64,000 bases of DNA from Macrophomina tecta (taxonomy: Eukaryota > Ascomycota > Dothideomycetes > Botryosphaeriales > Botryosphaeriaceae), in contig JAKSGN010000006.1 in NCBI GenBank assembly GCA_024180945.1, positions 4,526,001 through 4,590,000 on the forward strand. Direction: 5' to 3'. Position 1 is the stretch's first letter, and each line of letters starts with the position of its first letter. Positions 12,107-23,503 of the stretch are shown piece by piece. Under the pieces are notes generated by a model. The model saw only the letters and a list, made by a program, of their open reading frames with translations, was not told the origin of the DNA and made no database searches. Position numbers and translations under genes: made by a program.

Positions 12107-12862
12107 TGTCAAAAAGGCTCAAAGATGAACGAGGGCGGGGACTCCGGGACGGGACTGCTGACGGCGGAGGTTGAAATACGTCGCAAGCGAAGGCGTGCCG
12201 TGGTCGCGCGAGGGAAGCAAGTGGGATTAAGCTCGGCTCCGGCTTTATATATACTTAATTTCATTAGTGGCCGCTTGTCCCCGGCGTCAGAGCGGTGACG
12301 AGATGGCGATTGATGAAATGGCGGGATTGCCGGGGTGGTGGAGCAGAGCGGCGGGACCTTCGGGACAGGAGGGCCGGTCGGAGCGCGGGGGACAGCCAAT
12401 GGATGACGCATGTGCCTGACCTAACCCTTTCCAACGTGCGTGGCTCAGCACCGCTGAACGCCGTCCGTTCCTTGATCTGGTCTTCGCTTGCCATGCGCGG
12501 GATGCCTGGGATGGCATCTGCCGGAATGAATGAGGTGATATTAGTTCGCATAAGTGGGATGCTGAGCCCAATTCATCTGACCCGTGATAGTTCCCGCTTG
12601 CTTTTTTTTTTTTTTTTTTTCAATTCATCCAGCCTGCCACTTTACGCTAATCTTCGCAGCCTTAACGATATCTGATGTACGGGATTTTACCAAAATTCCG
12701 CTTGGAGTCGATTCGGCGACTCTCTATGCCTACGTGATCTCGAAGTAGAACCCCAACGCCAGCGCTTCAGTCTGAGAACCAACCAGTCCTATCAATCAAC
12801 CCAGCGATGCTCAAAACCCATAGAAATACACAACCGAAGAAATAAGAGATGCCCGGCAACCT
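12107..12862. other. Spacer between AIM6-like and XPB genes
   Basis: This holds the AIM6-like promoter and the 3' flank of the XPB gene. A T19 run is at 12602-12620. No further gene is seen. Confidence 0.4.
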
Positions 12863-15301
12863 CTACGACGGCAATACCCTCTTGTTCTGCTTACCCAAAC
12901 TGCGCTTGAGCTTCTTGAGCGTCTGGTTGCCTTGGGCCCTGAGCTCCTTGTTCTTGTCTCTATTATACTCCATGTAAGCCATGTCCTGGCCTCCACTGAG
13001 CTCGCTCAACGTGCCAGCCGTGCGACGGACTCCCTTCTTGAAACGGTTGCCTTGCCTCCTGCCAAAGAGGTCGTCGTTCTTCTCCACTTCACCCGCAACG
13101 TCATTCTGGAGCATGACATCTGTAAGTAGTTCCCTTCGCTCTTGCGGAGTCGCATGAACAAGACCAGGCAGATTCTCAATACCCTGCAACCGAGTGATCA
13201 CACGGAACGAGTAGCCCTGGTCCACCAGGAAGGCCTGTCGCTTCGAAGAATAGAACATTTCGGTTGTGTCCTTCGAAACGAGCGAGTAGAAGAAGGCGTT
13301 AAAGCCCTCATCGTTTCTTCGCTTGGCTCGCAGAATGCGGCCCAGGCGTTGTGCTTCCTGACGGCGCGAACCGTAATGTGACGAGATCTGGATTAGGCAA
13401 GTCGCTTCAGGGAGGTCGAGGGACGTGTCTCCGATCTTCGAAAGGAAAATCGTCTTGACTTTCTCATTGTACATGAAATTCTGAAGCACCTGCTGTCGCT
13501 CCTGGTTGGAAGTTCCGCCGTAAATAAAGGCCTTTCCGAGTGTCTTGGCGTAAATTTTCAACGCATACACGTTGTCCGAAAAGACAATCGTCTTGTCTCC
13601 TCTTTTCTCATGGTAGTCAATGAGGAATTGACAAGCCTGGAACTTGCGGGGGTTCATCGTGTACAGAAGTGATTTCTTGTTTACCGTCTTGGCCTTCAGG
13701 TACTCTGCATAGAATTCTGTCGTCATTTGACACCAGACTTCCGAGCAGATAACCTTGGCAATGAAGCCATTTTCAGACAATTCTTGCCAGTTGGCCTCGT
13801 ACAGCTTCGGTCCAATTAGGAAGTTGAGGTCGTTGATCTTGTCGTCCTCACGGAGCAACGTTGCCGTAAGTCCGAGCTTCGCATGCGATGGAACTGCGTG
13901 CGTTACGCGGCTGAACATTTCCGCTGGAACTACGTGCACCTCATCCAGGACCATCAGACCCCACTCTCTCTGCGTGATGAAGTCCATGACTTTCTGCGAA
14001 TCGTAGGACCGGGTCCGGTTCATTGCAATCATATTGTAGGTGGAGATGAGAACACCAGTGTTGCCAGAGAAGAAGTCCTTCTGTTCCGCAGTGAAGACGG
14101 CGATATCGCTTGGGTTGATGTTGGACCACTTGATGAACTCGTCACGCCACTGCAGGACGGACATAGTACTGGTGCAAAGGACAATACATCCCTTCCTCAC
14201 CGTGCATGCAGCAGTGATGCCGACCAACGTCTTGCCCGCTCCGCAGGGCAAGACGATGATACCACTTCTGGCACGTCCGTTACCGAACATCTTGGTGAGA
14301 GCCTGCTCCTGATACGGGCGGATCTCTACACCAGGCCTGATGTCGATTTCCAAGTTGGCGTTGGCAAAATCATTCCGAAAATCGTATTCCTCGGTCAGCG
14401 GCAGTCCAATTGCTCGACAACGCTTCGAAACGGTTTGAACACTAGGGCCATCAATTTGGAACGAGTGGACCTGATCCTCTTCCTCGTCATCGTCTTCCTC
14501 GCGTAGCACATTCATCATCTGGTCAGCGTCTTCTGGCTGTGGCTGAGCTTGAGCAGCTTGCTTTGCTCCAGCAGCCATATTAGTGCCAGGAATGACCAAG
14601 TCTCCCTTCTTTGCAGCAGTTCCCTTCATCAAGCCCTCAGTATTGTCAACCCTGCACGGGCCAATGATGGAATCTCTGAGCAGGGTTCTGAGGATGTCAG
14701 GATCGGAGCTTTCGATGAAGTACTTGGTCTGCTTCAGGACCAATCGGACCTTGCCGAACGACTTTGTAGAGTTGATGATGAACTCCTTGACCTCGTCATC
14801 CAAGGGCGTCTTAGATAGCTTCTCGAGCTGGCCAATGATCTCGTTGGTTGACAGGCCGACAGAAACGGCAGCGAAAAGGCTGTTGGCAGTAAGGGAGTAT
14901 TCATGCATCAGGGAGACACGCGACTGAGGCTCGGCAATGTTGATCAGGAAGCGCTCGGCAGTCTTGAAATAGGGCGAGAAGCTCTCTAATATAATCTTGC
15001 CCTCAGGTGTGACCCAGAGCGGGCGGTCGGTATGCTCCTTCTTCAGGTCCAGGCTCGAGTAATCGTTGCCCTGGAACCAGCCTGAGAGAGCATCCGGTCT
15101 CCTGGCAGCGGGGGCGACCTTCCTCTTCTGGAAGCGTTCGATCAGCTGCTTCATCTCCTCCTGCTCCGCAACCTCATCCGCAGTGGGCTCGGTGTACTCG
15201 TCATCGCTGCTGGCTATGCTGGTGGGTGTGTTCACGCCAGACGCCACCCTCTTGGACGAACCGCCAGCCTGCACAGGCGGGGCCTTGCGCTTGGTTGCCA
15301 T
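12863..15301 (-). CDS. SSL2: TFIIH DNA helicase/translocase XPB (Ssl2/Rad25)
   Basis: This is an uninterrupted frame of 812 aa, close to yeast Ssl2 (843) and human XPB (782). The start is placed at the ATG at 15301 (MATKRK), giving the usual basic N-terminus; the frame stays open 161 codons further upstream, but that extension is low-complexity. The N-terminal damage-recognition region is followed by an acidic DDDEEEDQ linker. Helicase motifs follow: Walker A LPCGAGKT near residue 370, DEVH box near 475, the RED motif (LLREDDK) near 505, and motif VI QRLGRILRAKRR near 650. XPB is the ATPase of TFIIH that drives promoter opening in RNA polymerase II transcription and helps open DNA in nucleotide excision repair. 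It is transcribed divergently from the HID1-family gene. Confidence 0.97.
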   Translation of the reverse strand: MATKRKAPPVQAGGSSKRVASGVNTPTSIASSDDEYTEPTADEVAEQEEMKQLIERFQKRKVAPAARRPDALSGWFQGNDYSSLDLKKEHTDRPLWVTPEGKIILESFSPYFKTAERFLINIAEPQSRVSLMHEYSLTANSLFAAVSVGLSTNEIIGQLEKLSKTPLDDEVKEFIINSTKSFGKVRLVLKQTKYFIESSDPDILRTLLRDSIIGPCRVDNTEGLMKGTAAKKGDLVIPGTNMAAGAKQAAQAQPQPEDADQMMNVLREEDDDEEEDQVHSFQIDGPSVQTVSKRCRAIGLPLTEEYDFRNDFANANLEIDIRPGVEIRPYQEQALTKMFGNGRARSGIIVLPCGAGKTLVGITAACTVRKGCIVLCTSTMSVLQWRDEFIKWSNINPSDIAVFTAEQKDFFSGNTGVLISTYNMIAMNRTRSYDSQKVMDFITQREWGLMVLDEVHVVPAEMFSRVTHAVPSHAKLGLTATLLREDDKINDLNFLIGPKLYEANWQELSENGFIAKVICSEVWCQMTTEFYAEYLKAKTVNKKSLLYTMNPRKFQACQFLIDYHEKRGDKTIVFSDNVYALKIYAKTLGKAFIYGGTSNQERQQVLQNFMYNEKVKTIFLSKIGDTSLDLPEATCLIQISSHYGSRRQEAQRLGRILRAKRRNDEGFNAFFYSLVSKDTTEMFYSSKRQAFLVDQGYSFRVITRLQGIENLPGLVHATPQERRELLTDVMLQNDVAGEVEKNDDLFGRRQGNRFKKGVRRTAGTLSELSGGQDMAYMEYNRDKNKELRAQGNQTLKKLKRSLGKQNKRVLPS

Positions 15302-15804
15302 AGCCGGAGCTGTGTCGCGAGGCCGACAAGAGGAGGTAGGATATCGATGTAGGGTACGCCGCGACGGAGTGGCGAATGCTGAGCGCAAGCGCGGGCGCGC
15401 GTCGAGCTCGAGCGCGGCGAAAGGCGCTGATTGAGACCGGACGGCGAGCCGAGCGAGGCGTCGAGCCGAGTCAAATCCTGCACACAGCGGAGGAAGAGAT
15501 GCGGTGAGGCTGAAGACGTGAGCGAGCGGCGCGGGTCGCCGTGACAGACAAAGAGAGGACGGAGCAGGCGGCAGGCGATGATGAAAGATGCATGAGGCTC
15601 GGCCGGAGCTGGGGCCGGAGCCAGCGACAAATGCAGCAAACGCGCCAAGGGCTGGGCACGGGCGCAGGAGCATGCTGGCAGCAGTGACGCTGCGCTGCTT
15701 GGGGCTGGCTGGCCGGGCAGCGCTCATCGCAATCGCAAGCTCACACTCGGCATGGCCTTGCTCCTCCGCCGCGACATGCCACATAGCCCCCCGACAAGCC
15801 GATA
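15302..15804. promoter_or_regulatory. Shared divergent promoter of XPB and HID1-family genes
   Basis: 503 bp separate the two start codons. The interval is GC-rich, and no TATA element close to either start is obvious. Confidence 0.5.
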
Positions 15805-18800
15805 ATGGGCGCCTCCGACTCCAAGCTCGTCTTCAAGCAGGGCATCATCCGCCTTTCTGAGCAGACCGAGATCCCTGCCGACGACACCTACTGGACGGGA
15901 GTATGCCCGCCTGCCCGTCTGCTCCTCGCATGCCATGCCGCCCTGCTGACCGCGCCCTCAATAGTTCTGGGAATTGCCCGAGTCCGCCGAGGATGTATTC
16001 AGCCTCTTCTCGCCTGCCGACATCCGCCGCACTCGCGACAATGCGCTCGCCAACCTAGAGACGCTCGTGCTAGCTGTCACCTCCAGGCTGTGCGTTCTGC
16101 GCAACCACCCGTCCTTCCCCGACCCCGAACTTGCGCCCGAGCGGGACGCGCTGAACTGCATCCGTGTGCTCACCCGTCTTCTGCCCTACATCTACGAGGC
16201 CGATCACCTGGACGCATGGGAGGACAAGTTCTTCTGGGGGGCGCGCCGTAAGCGCAGCAGGAGAGGCCAATTGGCCCGCTCTGAGGTGCTGTTTGACGGC
16301 GCCAACCCCGCCGAACAGCCGAAGGAGAGCACTACAGACTTCGAGGAGGCCAAGCCGCTGGCTGAGGAGCTGATTGACACGCTTATTGACCTGCTCTTCT
16401 TCGCCGACTTCACTCTGCCCAAAGGCCAGCCCGGGAAGGGCAAGGTTACTTATGCGATATGGCAGAGTGGTGTCGGCTGCAACACTCCTGTGGGAACAAG
16501 CAAAGAATTTGAGAACAATCGCACTGAGATTCTGAGGCTACTGCTCACTCTGGCCGGCAAGTCCATGTACACGTCGCCGAGTATGTCGTTTCCTTGTTTC
16601 GCTGTGGATGCCTCTGACTGTGACCAGATGTGCTACCTGTGAAGGGTGTGAAGGCGATTACGTACATTACCACTTGTCCAGACAAGCAGATCGTGCTATC
16701 GCTTCTCTGCTCGCTTCTCAACACGGTAGGTCTGCGTGTGGGTGCGTACCGAGGTTATCCGTGCTGAATTATTCCCCAGACGCTCAAGTACAACCCCGCC
16801 AGCTGGCGCGTGCCCTACGATCATGTTGTCTTCAAGGATCCGAAACAGATTCTTGTTACCTACTGCCTCCAATTCCTTCTGGTCCTGATTCTTTATCCGA
16901 TCCCAGAACCTGGAAACGGTACTCCGCCAAAGAATTTCTTCCGGCACTTCTTGGGCAGACTTCACAGACCCCAAGATTTCCAGTTCCTTCATGATGGCAT
17001 GACAAGGATACTCAACCAACCGGTAAGGTGACAGTGCACGTTTAGTTACATGAGACCCTGACACAATCTAGTTGCAAGCAACCACGTCCTACCTCCCTGG
17101 TAGTCAGAAATCGCTCACGTGGGCCCCCGAGATGCTCATCCTTTTCTGGGAGGTGCTACAATGCAACAAGCGTTTTAGGACATTCATCATAGACACCGAC
17201 CGAGCACATGATTTTGTGGTGTTGATTCTGTTCTACGCTATAGACCAAAGCCATGATCCCTCACGGCAAGGTCTCATCCGCATGTGTATCTTCATCCTTC
17301 AGACTCTTAGTACGGAACCGAACTTTGGAAAGAACCTCAACAAGAAATTTGAGGGCCAAGAGACACTCCCTCCGAGCATTCGCATTCCAAACTTCCACGG
17401 AACCTACGCGGATTACCTTATTACGGTAAGCTGTGTGAGGATGTCGCTTTGACCCTTAAACTGACTGAAGAACAGTCAATATACACCCTTCTCACTGCTC
17501 GCAAAGGGAAGCTCGATGCTGTGTACCCTGCACTGCTTGCCATCATCAACAACATTGCCGCCTATGTCGAGAATTTGGGCCGAGCAACCTCATCTAAGCT
17601 AATCCAGCTCTTCATATCAATGTCTTCGCCTAGCTTTCTGCTGGCAAATGACACTAACCACAATCTTCTGCACTCATTGCTGGAAGCTATAAATGCGATC
17701 ATTGAGCATCAGTACTCCGGTATGTCGTCGAAGTCTTGGTCTAATTGCGCATTACGCTTACGATGATGTAGCCAACCCCAACTTGATCTACGCGATCTTG
17801 CGATCAAGGAAGCGTTTCCAGGCGTTGACCGACTTCACGCTTGAGAGCGCACAAGATGAAATAGAACGTCAAAACCAGTTGAGGAAAGAGCGCAGGGCTA
17901 GCGAGGGTGGAGGATCAACCAGAGGCAACTCAAGGCAAAACTCGATTGACAGCCTAAGAAGCCCAACCACCAGTCGTACTCCTACACTGAGCAATGTCCC
18001 CGAGGAGAACAGTGCATTCAGCATCGGTGACGACGATGATTCTGGTGACGAGGAAGAAAACCGGACGCCCCACCGTCGCTCTCCAGCCCAGTCGGGAAGC
18101 AATTCGCGCACAGCATCTGTCAGCTCTGCTGCCGATGAGACCGTACCCCTGCAGTTACGGGGAATGTCCGAAAAGGCACGGGGGAAAATGCCTGTTGGCG
18201 CACCTTCCTTCTCCAGGCAGAACAGTACGAGCAGTCTAAGCAGTCTCGCAACTCCTACCATAATGCCTAATGGCAACTTTACGCCTACGACGGAATGGGT
18301 AAGTCGGTCAACTACACGGCTAGCCCCGCAAGCTGAGCTAACGTGCACAATAGCTGGAGAGCTGGGTTCCTGAGTTGCCGCTGCACACTATTCTCACCCT
18401 TATCTCGCAACTTGGCTCGCTGATACCAACTGACTCATCAATGGACACGGCGACGGCGCTCGAGACCATCAGGACCACCGACGTGCATGGCATCGACCCG
18501 TCGGCGATACGCGTACACCTGTTTGAATGGTCGCCACTATCGCTAGGATGGTACGAGTCGCTACTCTGGAGCTTCATCTTCGCTAGTGAGATGCTGGTTT
18601 CGAAGGGCACGGCGGGAGTCTGGAATGGCACTAGCATAAAGCTTTTCAGGGTCCAAGAAGTGGGCCCGCAGACGCCTTCGTTGCTAGCGCCCCGTGGGGC
18701 GGTCGATGCAGTTGGAGATAACCTGCGCCAGCGCATTGGCAGCCTCAATTTGGGCCGCTCGGCAACGCAGGGAGGCGGCACACATAGCCCAGGCGGTGGC

Positions 18801-18839
18801 AGTGCAGCAGGCGGCAACGGACCGGTTAGGGATATTTAA
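15805..18839 (+). CDS. HID1 family protein (Golgi/secretory granule factor)
   Basis: Eight exons fit: 15805-15900, 15965-16580, 16628-16725, 16780-17022, 17072-17425, 17476-17719, 17772-18298 and 18354-18839. They give 887 aa, near the usual fungal Hid1 size. The N-terminus MGAS is a potential N-myristoylation signal, as in animal HID1. Family-like blocks include TLKYNPASWRVPYDH, FLLVLILYPIPE, LTWAPEMLILFWEVLQ, PALLAIINNIAAYVENLG and, after a Ser/Asp/Glu-rich linker, WVPELPLHTIL...WSPLSLGWYESLLW. Animal HID1 acts at the medial/trans-Golgi in dense-core granule formation; S. pombe Hid1 is its homologue. The 50-60 nt introns are well supported because every junction restores family-like sequence. 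Confidence 0.92.
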
Positions 18840-19569
18840 TGTAGGGCGGCATGTGTTAGGTTTTTGGGATGGGAGTGGACGGACGGGCTGGGAAACGGGA
18901 TAGGGCGGATGGGAGGGATGGATGGCGTGACGACGACGAGAAAACGATGACTTACTGCTACTACCATCATAAAACTTCCTATTGAACCAGAAACACCTGC
19001 ACGTGACTCTAGCGTTGCCTTGGGTTCTGTCTTCCCTGTTGGAGGGCGACGACCTGGACTGTTAAGGAAGGATAGATGCTCATCAACAGATGTTTCTATT
19101 CTTGACACGTGAGGATCGTTTCCTGTACAAGTAGTCAAGACGTCAATCTCGTCGGTGTGTCCGCGTGCCGTCTATGCACTGCCACTGCTGTGGCGTTGTG
19201 GCGAAAAGGCTGTTTTGATCGTTTTCCTCCAATCACGGCCGGCGCTCGCTCACATGGTTCGGCACGGAGTGGGAGATAGAGCACCCACAGCGCGGGTTTG
19301 ACGGCACTACCGCTGCGGAGACGGGGTGCCTCTAAAGTAGCGAAGTGGCACACGGTGATCTTTATCTCGGCGCGGGTGGGCCCCTGGTGAAATAATAAGA
19401 GGGATTCGCGCGGTCTTTTCCGTGCCACTTGATCGCTTGCAACTTGCAAGACATGTCGTCTCCCTTGTCGGAAGCGAAGCTGCTACATTGCTATTTACGA
19501 CTCGGCCTCTTGAGCTCTGGACCCATATAGTCGTTTTTTTTTTTTTTTTTTTCCAAACTCTCTTCTTTC
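18840..19569. other. Spacer, no gene seen
   Basis: This is the 3' flank of the HID1-family gene and the promoter of the epoxide-hydrolase-like gene. A T19 run (19534-19552) sits 18 bp before the downstream ATG. Confidence 0.4.
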
Positions 19570-21701
19570 ATGGCCGACAGCAGGGCCGGCCGCGATCGCG
19601 ATGGTGGTGGTGGTGGTGCTGGTGGGGTGGACGTGGTGGAGCCGTATAACATGCATGTAGGTTTCCCCATCTTTCTATCGAAGCTTTGGTTTGTTTTATC
19701 GGAGGCTGATATGGATGAGGTGTTCATGGGCAGGTCTCGGCCAAGTATCTCGAACTCACAAAGCGCAAGCTCGAGCTCACGCGGCTGCCGCATGAGCTGC
19801 TGTTGCCGGAGGAGCGCAGGTGGACGTATGGCACGCCGAAGAGCGTGCTCGAGCCGCTGGTCGATTACTGGTTTGTGTGGCCGGTTTCCTTGTCCAGTCC
19901 TCTAGGCTGCGAATCCTCGTTGTAGCTTTCCGTTATTCAATAGCGTGCATGGTCTGAAAGGTCTGTGATGGTGTGATGGACACTGCTGTGGAAGAGGAAG
20001 TGCTCACCTGAGCTGGGCGACAGTCTCGTCAAATCATGGAGCCCATCTTCCCTGCTGGACCTCTTTGATCCGCCCGCCTATCCTTTCGGCAATGCCAACC
20101 TCGATCCTTTCTTCTTTTTCTTTTCATTTCCTTTTTCTTTCGGTGCGGAACAGTGCATGGCCAATCCCCCACCCACCATTCGCGACAGACCCGCCCACTA
20201 ACCACCCACTCTTGTTCCGCCCAGGCTCACCGACTACGACTGGCGCGCCCAAGAACGCCACTTCAACGCGCACCTCCCCCAGTTCCGAACCACGATACCT
20301 ATTCCCATCGAGGGGGAGGCTGAGACCGACAATAATTCCCTCCGCATCCACTTCGTCCACCAGCCCGCCCGGCTGGGCGACCTCACCCCGCCGCGGACGT
20401 CCGCCGTCACCGTCATCCCGCTGCTGTGGTGCCACGACGTGCCGGCGTCGTCGTTTCTCGAGATGGGGCGGGTGATGGAGGCGTTGGTAGCGTGTGTGGA
20501 AGAAGGGGGTGTGACGGTGGACGATGGGGAGGGGTATGCGGTAGTGGGCAGGAAGGAGGACAGGGGCAGAGAGGTGGCATTCCATGTCGTGGCGCCGAGC
20601 GTTCCGGGAATGGGGTTCAGCGAGGGCGGCAGAGAGGAGGGGTTCGGAGTATGGGAGACGGCGGGCGTGTTTGACGCGTTGATGCGGAGGCTGGGGTATG
20701 AGAGGTATGTGGCGTTTGGGGCCGGGTGGTGAGTCTGCCATTCCTTTTTTTTATTTTATTTTTTAGCCTTGTGGTGATCTTGGACGCTCGAAGGCGCGGT
20801 GAATGGGTGCTACGTTGGGGATGCTGCCATGTTTTTTTTTTTTTTTTTTATCCTCGATGTCTTGAGTTGGCTCGATATCGATACCTGGACAGAATACTGA
20901 CATTTTGTCAGGGGTTTCGCCGTCTGCAGGGCTCTCGCACTCCGTTATGGCGACGACAGCTGCATGGCCATACATGTTGCCAACCCAGCGTCATTCTTCC
21001 CGGCGCCTTCACTCCGCACAACACCGCTTGCTTGGCTGAAATACCATTTTGCACGGGTCACTAAAGCCCGGATTCCTGGTCTAGCTTTTGGCTACGCGCC
21101 TGCGGACTTCGGATACTCCAATTCTCGAGCGATCTCGCAGAGCAAAACACCAGATGAGGAAAAGCGCCTTGCGGATTCTCTTGGCGGAGCGCCAGAAGAC
21201 GAGAGGCTTGCGGCAGGCAAAATGGTGAGCTCGTCCCGCTTTCAGACTGCGGCATATGCTTTGTGCGATTCGCCGGTCGGCCTGCTGGCCCACACACTGG
21301 ATGTATTGCGACCTTGCCTCGCGCTGGGCCAGTCTGGTGCCTTGAGCTCATTGTGGACTCCGGCAGCGCTTTTAAATTGGACGATGATGCGTTGGTTACC
21401 GGGGCCCGAGGCTGGGCTGAGATGGTTGCAGAGAGCAAAGATGGAGATTAAGGGGGGCCAGCAGTTGTGGCAGAGATACAGTAATGTGCCCTTGGGCATC
21501 AGTCAGTTTGGTCGAAGCCGAGGAGCTGGGGGGACGGAAGACGCGATGTTGGGATGGGCAGAGGCTTGGCAGAGAGTCACTTGGATGAAGAGAAGAGAGG
21601 ACGATGACGCGGTCCGGCCAGAGTGGGAGCGCCCTGAGGAACTTGTGGAAGATCTCAAAGACAGCTTCGGTAAGGCATGGGCTGCTCGCATCGAGGGATG
21701 A
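19570..21701 (+). CDS. Epoxide-hydrolase-fold protein (EHN domain), catalytic residues lost
   Basis: Exons 19570-19656, 19734-19870, 20225-20728 and 20912-21701 give 505 aa; introns are 77, 354 and 183 nt. The N-terminus matches the epoxide hydrolase N-terminal (EHN) family: KYLELTKRKLELTRLPHEL, YGTPKSVLEPLVDYW, DYDWRAQERHFN. A hydrolase core follows with FHVVAPSVPGMGFS and FGVWETAGVFDALMRRLGY. The oxyanion motif, normally HGWPGS, is CHDVPAS. The nucleophile elbow, normally HGGDWG, is FGAGWG, so the nucleophilic Asp is Gly. The C-terminal GGHFAA block with the catalytic His is absent (REDDDAVRPEWERPEEL instead). The frame is long, open and cleanly spliced, so this looks like a maintained pseudoenzyme or an enzyme of changed chemistry. 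The second intron has a weak GTTTGT donor. Confidence 0.85.
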
Positions 21702-22962
21702 CGGTAATGGCACATGATTTCGAAGGCGATGTCTGGTACTCGCTTCTTGCAGTTGCAGATGTGGTGTTCTCATCTTTCCATGCCCTTCCACCATTCGTGC
21801 GCGCTACTCTTTTGAAAGCTCCTTGTAAGTTAGCCAGACAGACGAAGATTTGGAACATTCATGGGTTGGGAAGCCGCCGTCTCCTTCCTTGTGCGCATCC
21901 ACGGTACGTGTTCGTATTTCGCGACTCTTGGGCATCGATCAAGACTGGGATGCGGTTGAGTTTGGTTGCTGGTTGTGAGGCATTTTAGGACGGACGTCTG
22001 TGCTCAGCTGCGTGGGGATATTCTACGCCTCTTTGCTAAGAATATGGGTGGAAGGTGCACAGCTATGTAGGAGGCATGCAGGAGTATTGTATGTCCTTTT
22101 CGTCGTGGGGAATAATGCACAGTACAGGCCAAAATGCAGCAGCGGTCAGGAGGAGGCCCGGACAGGAAGCGGCCTGCAAAGAGCTGTGTATATCGGGAAT
22201 TGTCCCTTGGATCGAAATGATTAAGGTCCGCGATGGCAAAACTGGATTGGGCCGCCAGCGCCTGGGGCAGCGGGGAGCTCTTGGCAGTCATATCCGTGTT
22301 CTCCAGCTCCAACGGCTTGCGGTTGACAGCAGCAGCGGCAGCGGCAGCGACAGCGGCTCTGCGGAGCGAGCGTCGCAGAGGGCGCGACTAGCGTTGCCGC
22401 ATGTCACGGCGCAGCCGGCTGGAGGAACGACTGGACGCTTCTGGACGGGGCAGTCGATTTTTTTTCACTGGCCATGCCAGGATCGGCGGGCGAGCGTTGA
22501 ATCGGGCTGCGGCGGGCGGCGGTGCCTTGGGCTGGGCGCTGTGACGCACTCGGGGAGCCACACCGAAAATCCGCTCCCTCACACGACTGCGCGGCGCCGT
22601 TCCTCAAAAACAAACACCACACGCCTCCCTCAGGCTGCCATCCCCTCTGCCTTCCCTGCGCACCGCTCCTGCGATCCACGTCCCCGAGGTAGCCTCTCCC
22701 ACGTGCCGCCCTCCGCTGCTCCCGCCCGCCTGAAGCTGACTGCCCTCGCAGGCTGCCTTTGACCTCAGCCGCCCGCGCCGCGTCGACACAAGTCAAAGTT
22801 TGACAGACGCGGATCCATTGCGCACCCGCTGCGACTCCTCCCGCCCTCAACGCCCCTCTCGTCAGTCACGCTGGCGGCCATACCTGCCCCTGCGAACCCT
22901 CGTCCTGCCCGGCTGTAGCCAGCCACGCAGACCGCGCCCTCGTAGTCCGATTGCCTGAGTCC
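21702..22962. other. Spacer upstream of SAM decarboxylase gene
   Basis: No convincing gene is seen. A GC-rich stretch with imperfect CAG/CGG triplets (about 22336-22360) produces long spurious minus-strand frames. The leader of the next gene probably starts in the distal part. Confidence 0.4.
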
Positions 22963-23092
22963 ATGCGTCAAGAGGACCTTCTGCGTTTCCTGTCCAAGCC
23001 CGCGAAGTACGTGCAAACCACCGCCCATGCTTGCGTCGGCGCCCCGCTGCATACAGGGCGTCGCTAAAACTTTTCACTCCAGGCCCAGATAA
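22963..23092 (+). promoter_or_regulatory. Candidate uORF and 5'-leader intron of SAM decarboxylase mRNA
   Basis: An ATG at 22963 opens a 34-codon frame ending at 23067. Inside it is an intron-like segment 23007-23082 with a GTACGT donor, CGCTAAAAC branch-like motif and CTCCAG acceptor. If spliced, the uORF becomes 17 codons and stops at 23090-23092. No ATG occurs between 23068 and the main start at 23504. SAM decarboxylase mRNAs in animals and plants carry peptide-coding uORFs that mediate polyamine feedback; whether that holds here is inference. Confidence 0.4.
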
Positions 23093-23503
23093 CACCCTCC
23101 ACGCCCCCGCCCACCGTTCAACCCCCGCCAGAATTCCCTAGAGCAGATCTCCTCGTCTGCTGGACCCGATACTTCACCAGGGTATCGGTATCTGACAGCT
23201 CGAGGACCACAATCGACTGACGCCATTCCCCCGCGCAAAGCGTCTTTTATCCCCCTCTCCGCTCGACCTCCATAACGTCCTTTCGAAGGTCGTTCACCGC
23301 ACATCCTCTCACTGCTGCTGGCACAAGCCAGCCTCCGACCTAGTCCGCCTTCTCGTGGGCCTTCTCCTTCAGGCGAATCCGCACCATTCGCCTGGGTGGC
23401 AGACTGTGCTTCACTGCCTCGGAGCCACTTCCTTTGATTGACAACAGCCCACCACCGTAGTAGCGACACGACTAGAAGCTGCTAGTCCCCTGAATCTCCG
23501 GAG

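Noticed and set aside
22055..23469. Several long frames on both strands upstream of SPE2
   Set aside because: The GC-rich leader and promoter produce them by chance; no domain and no splice continuity.
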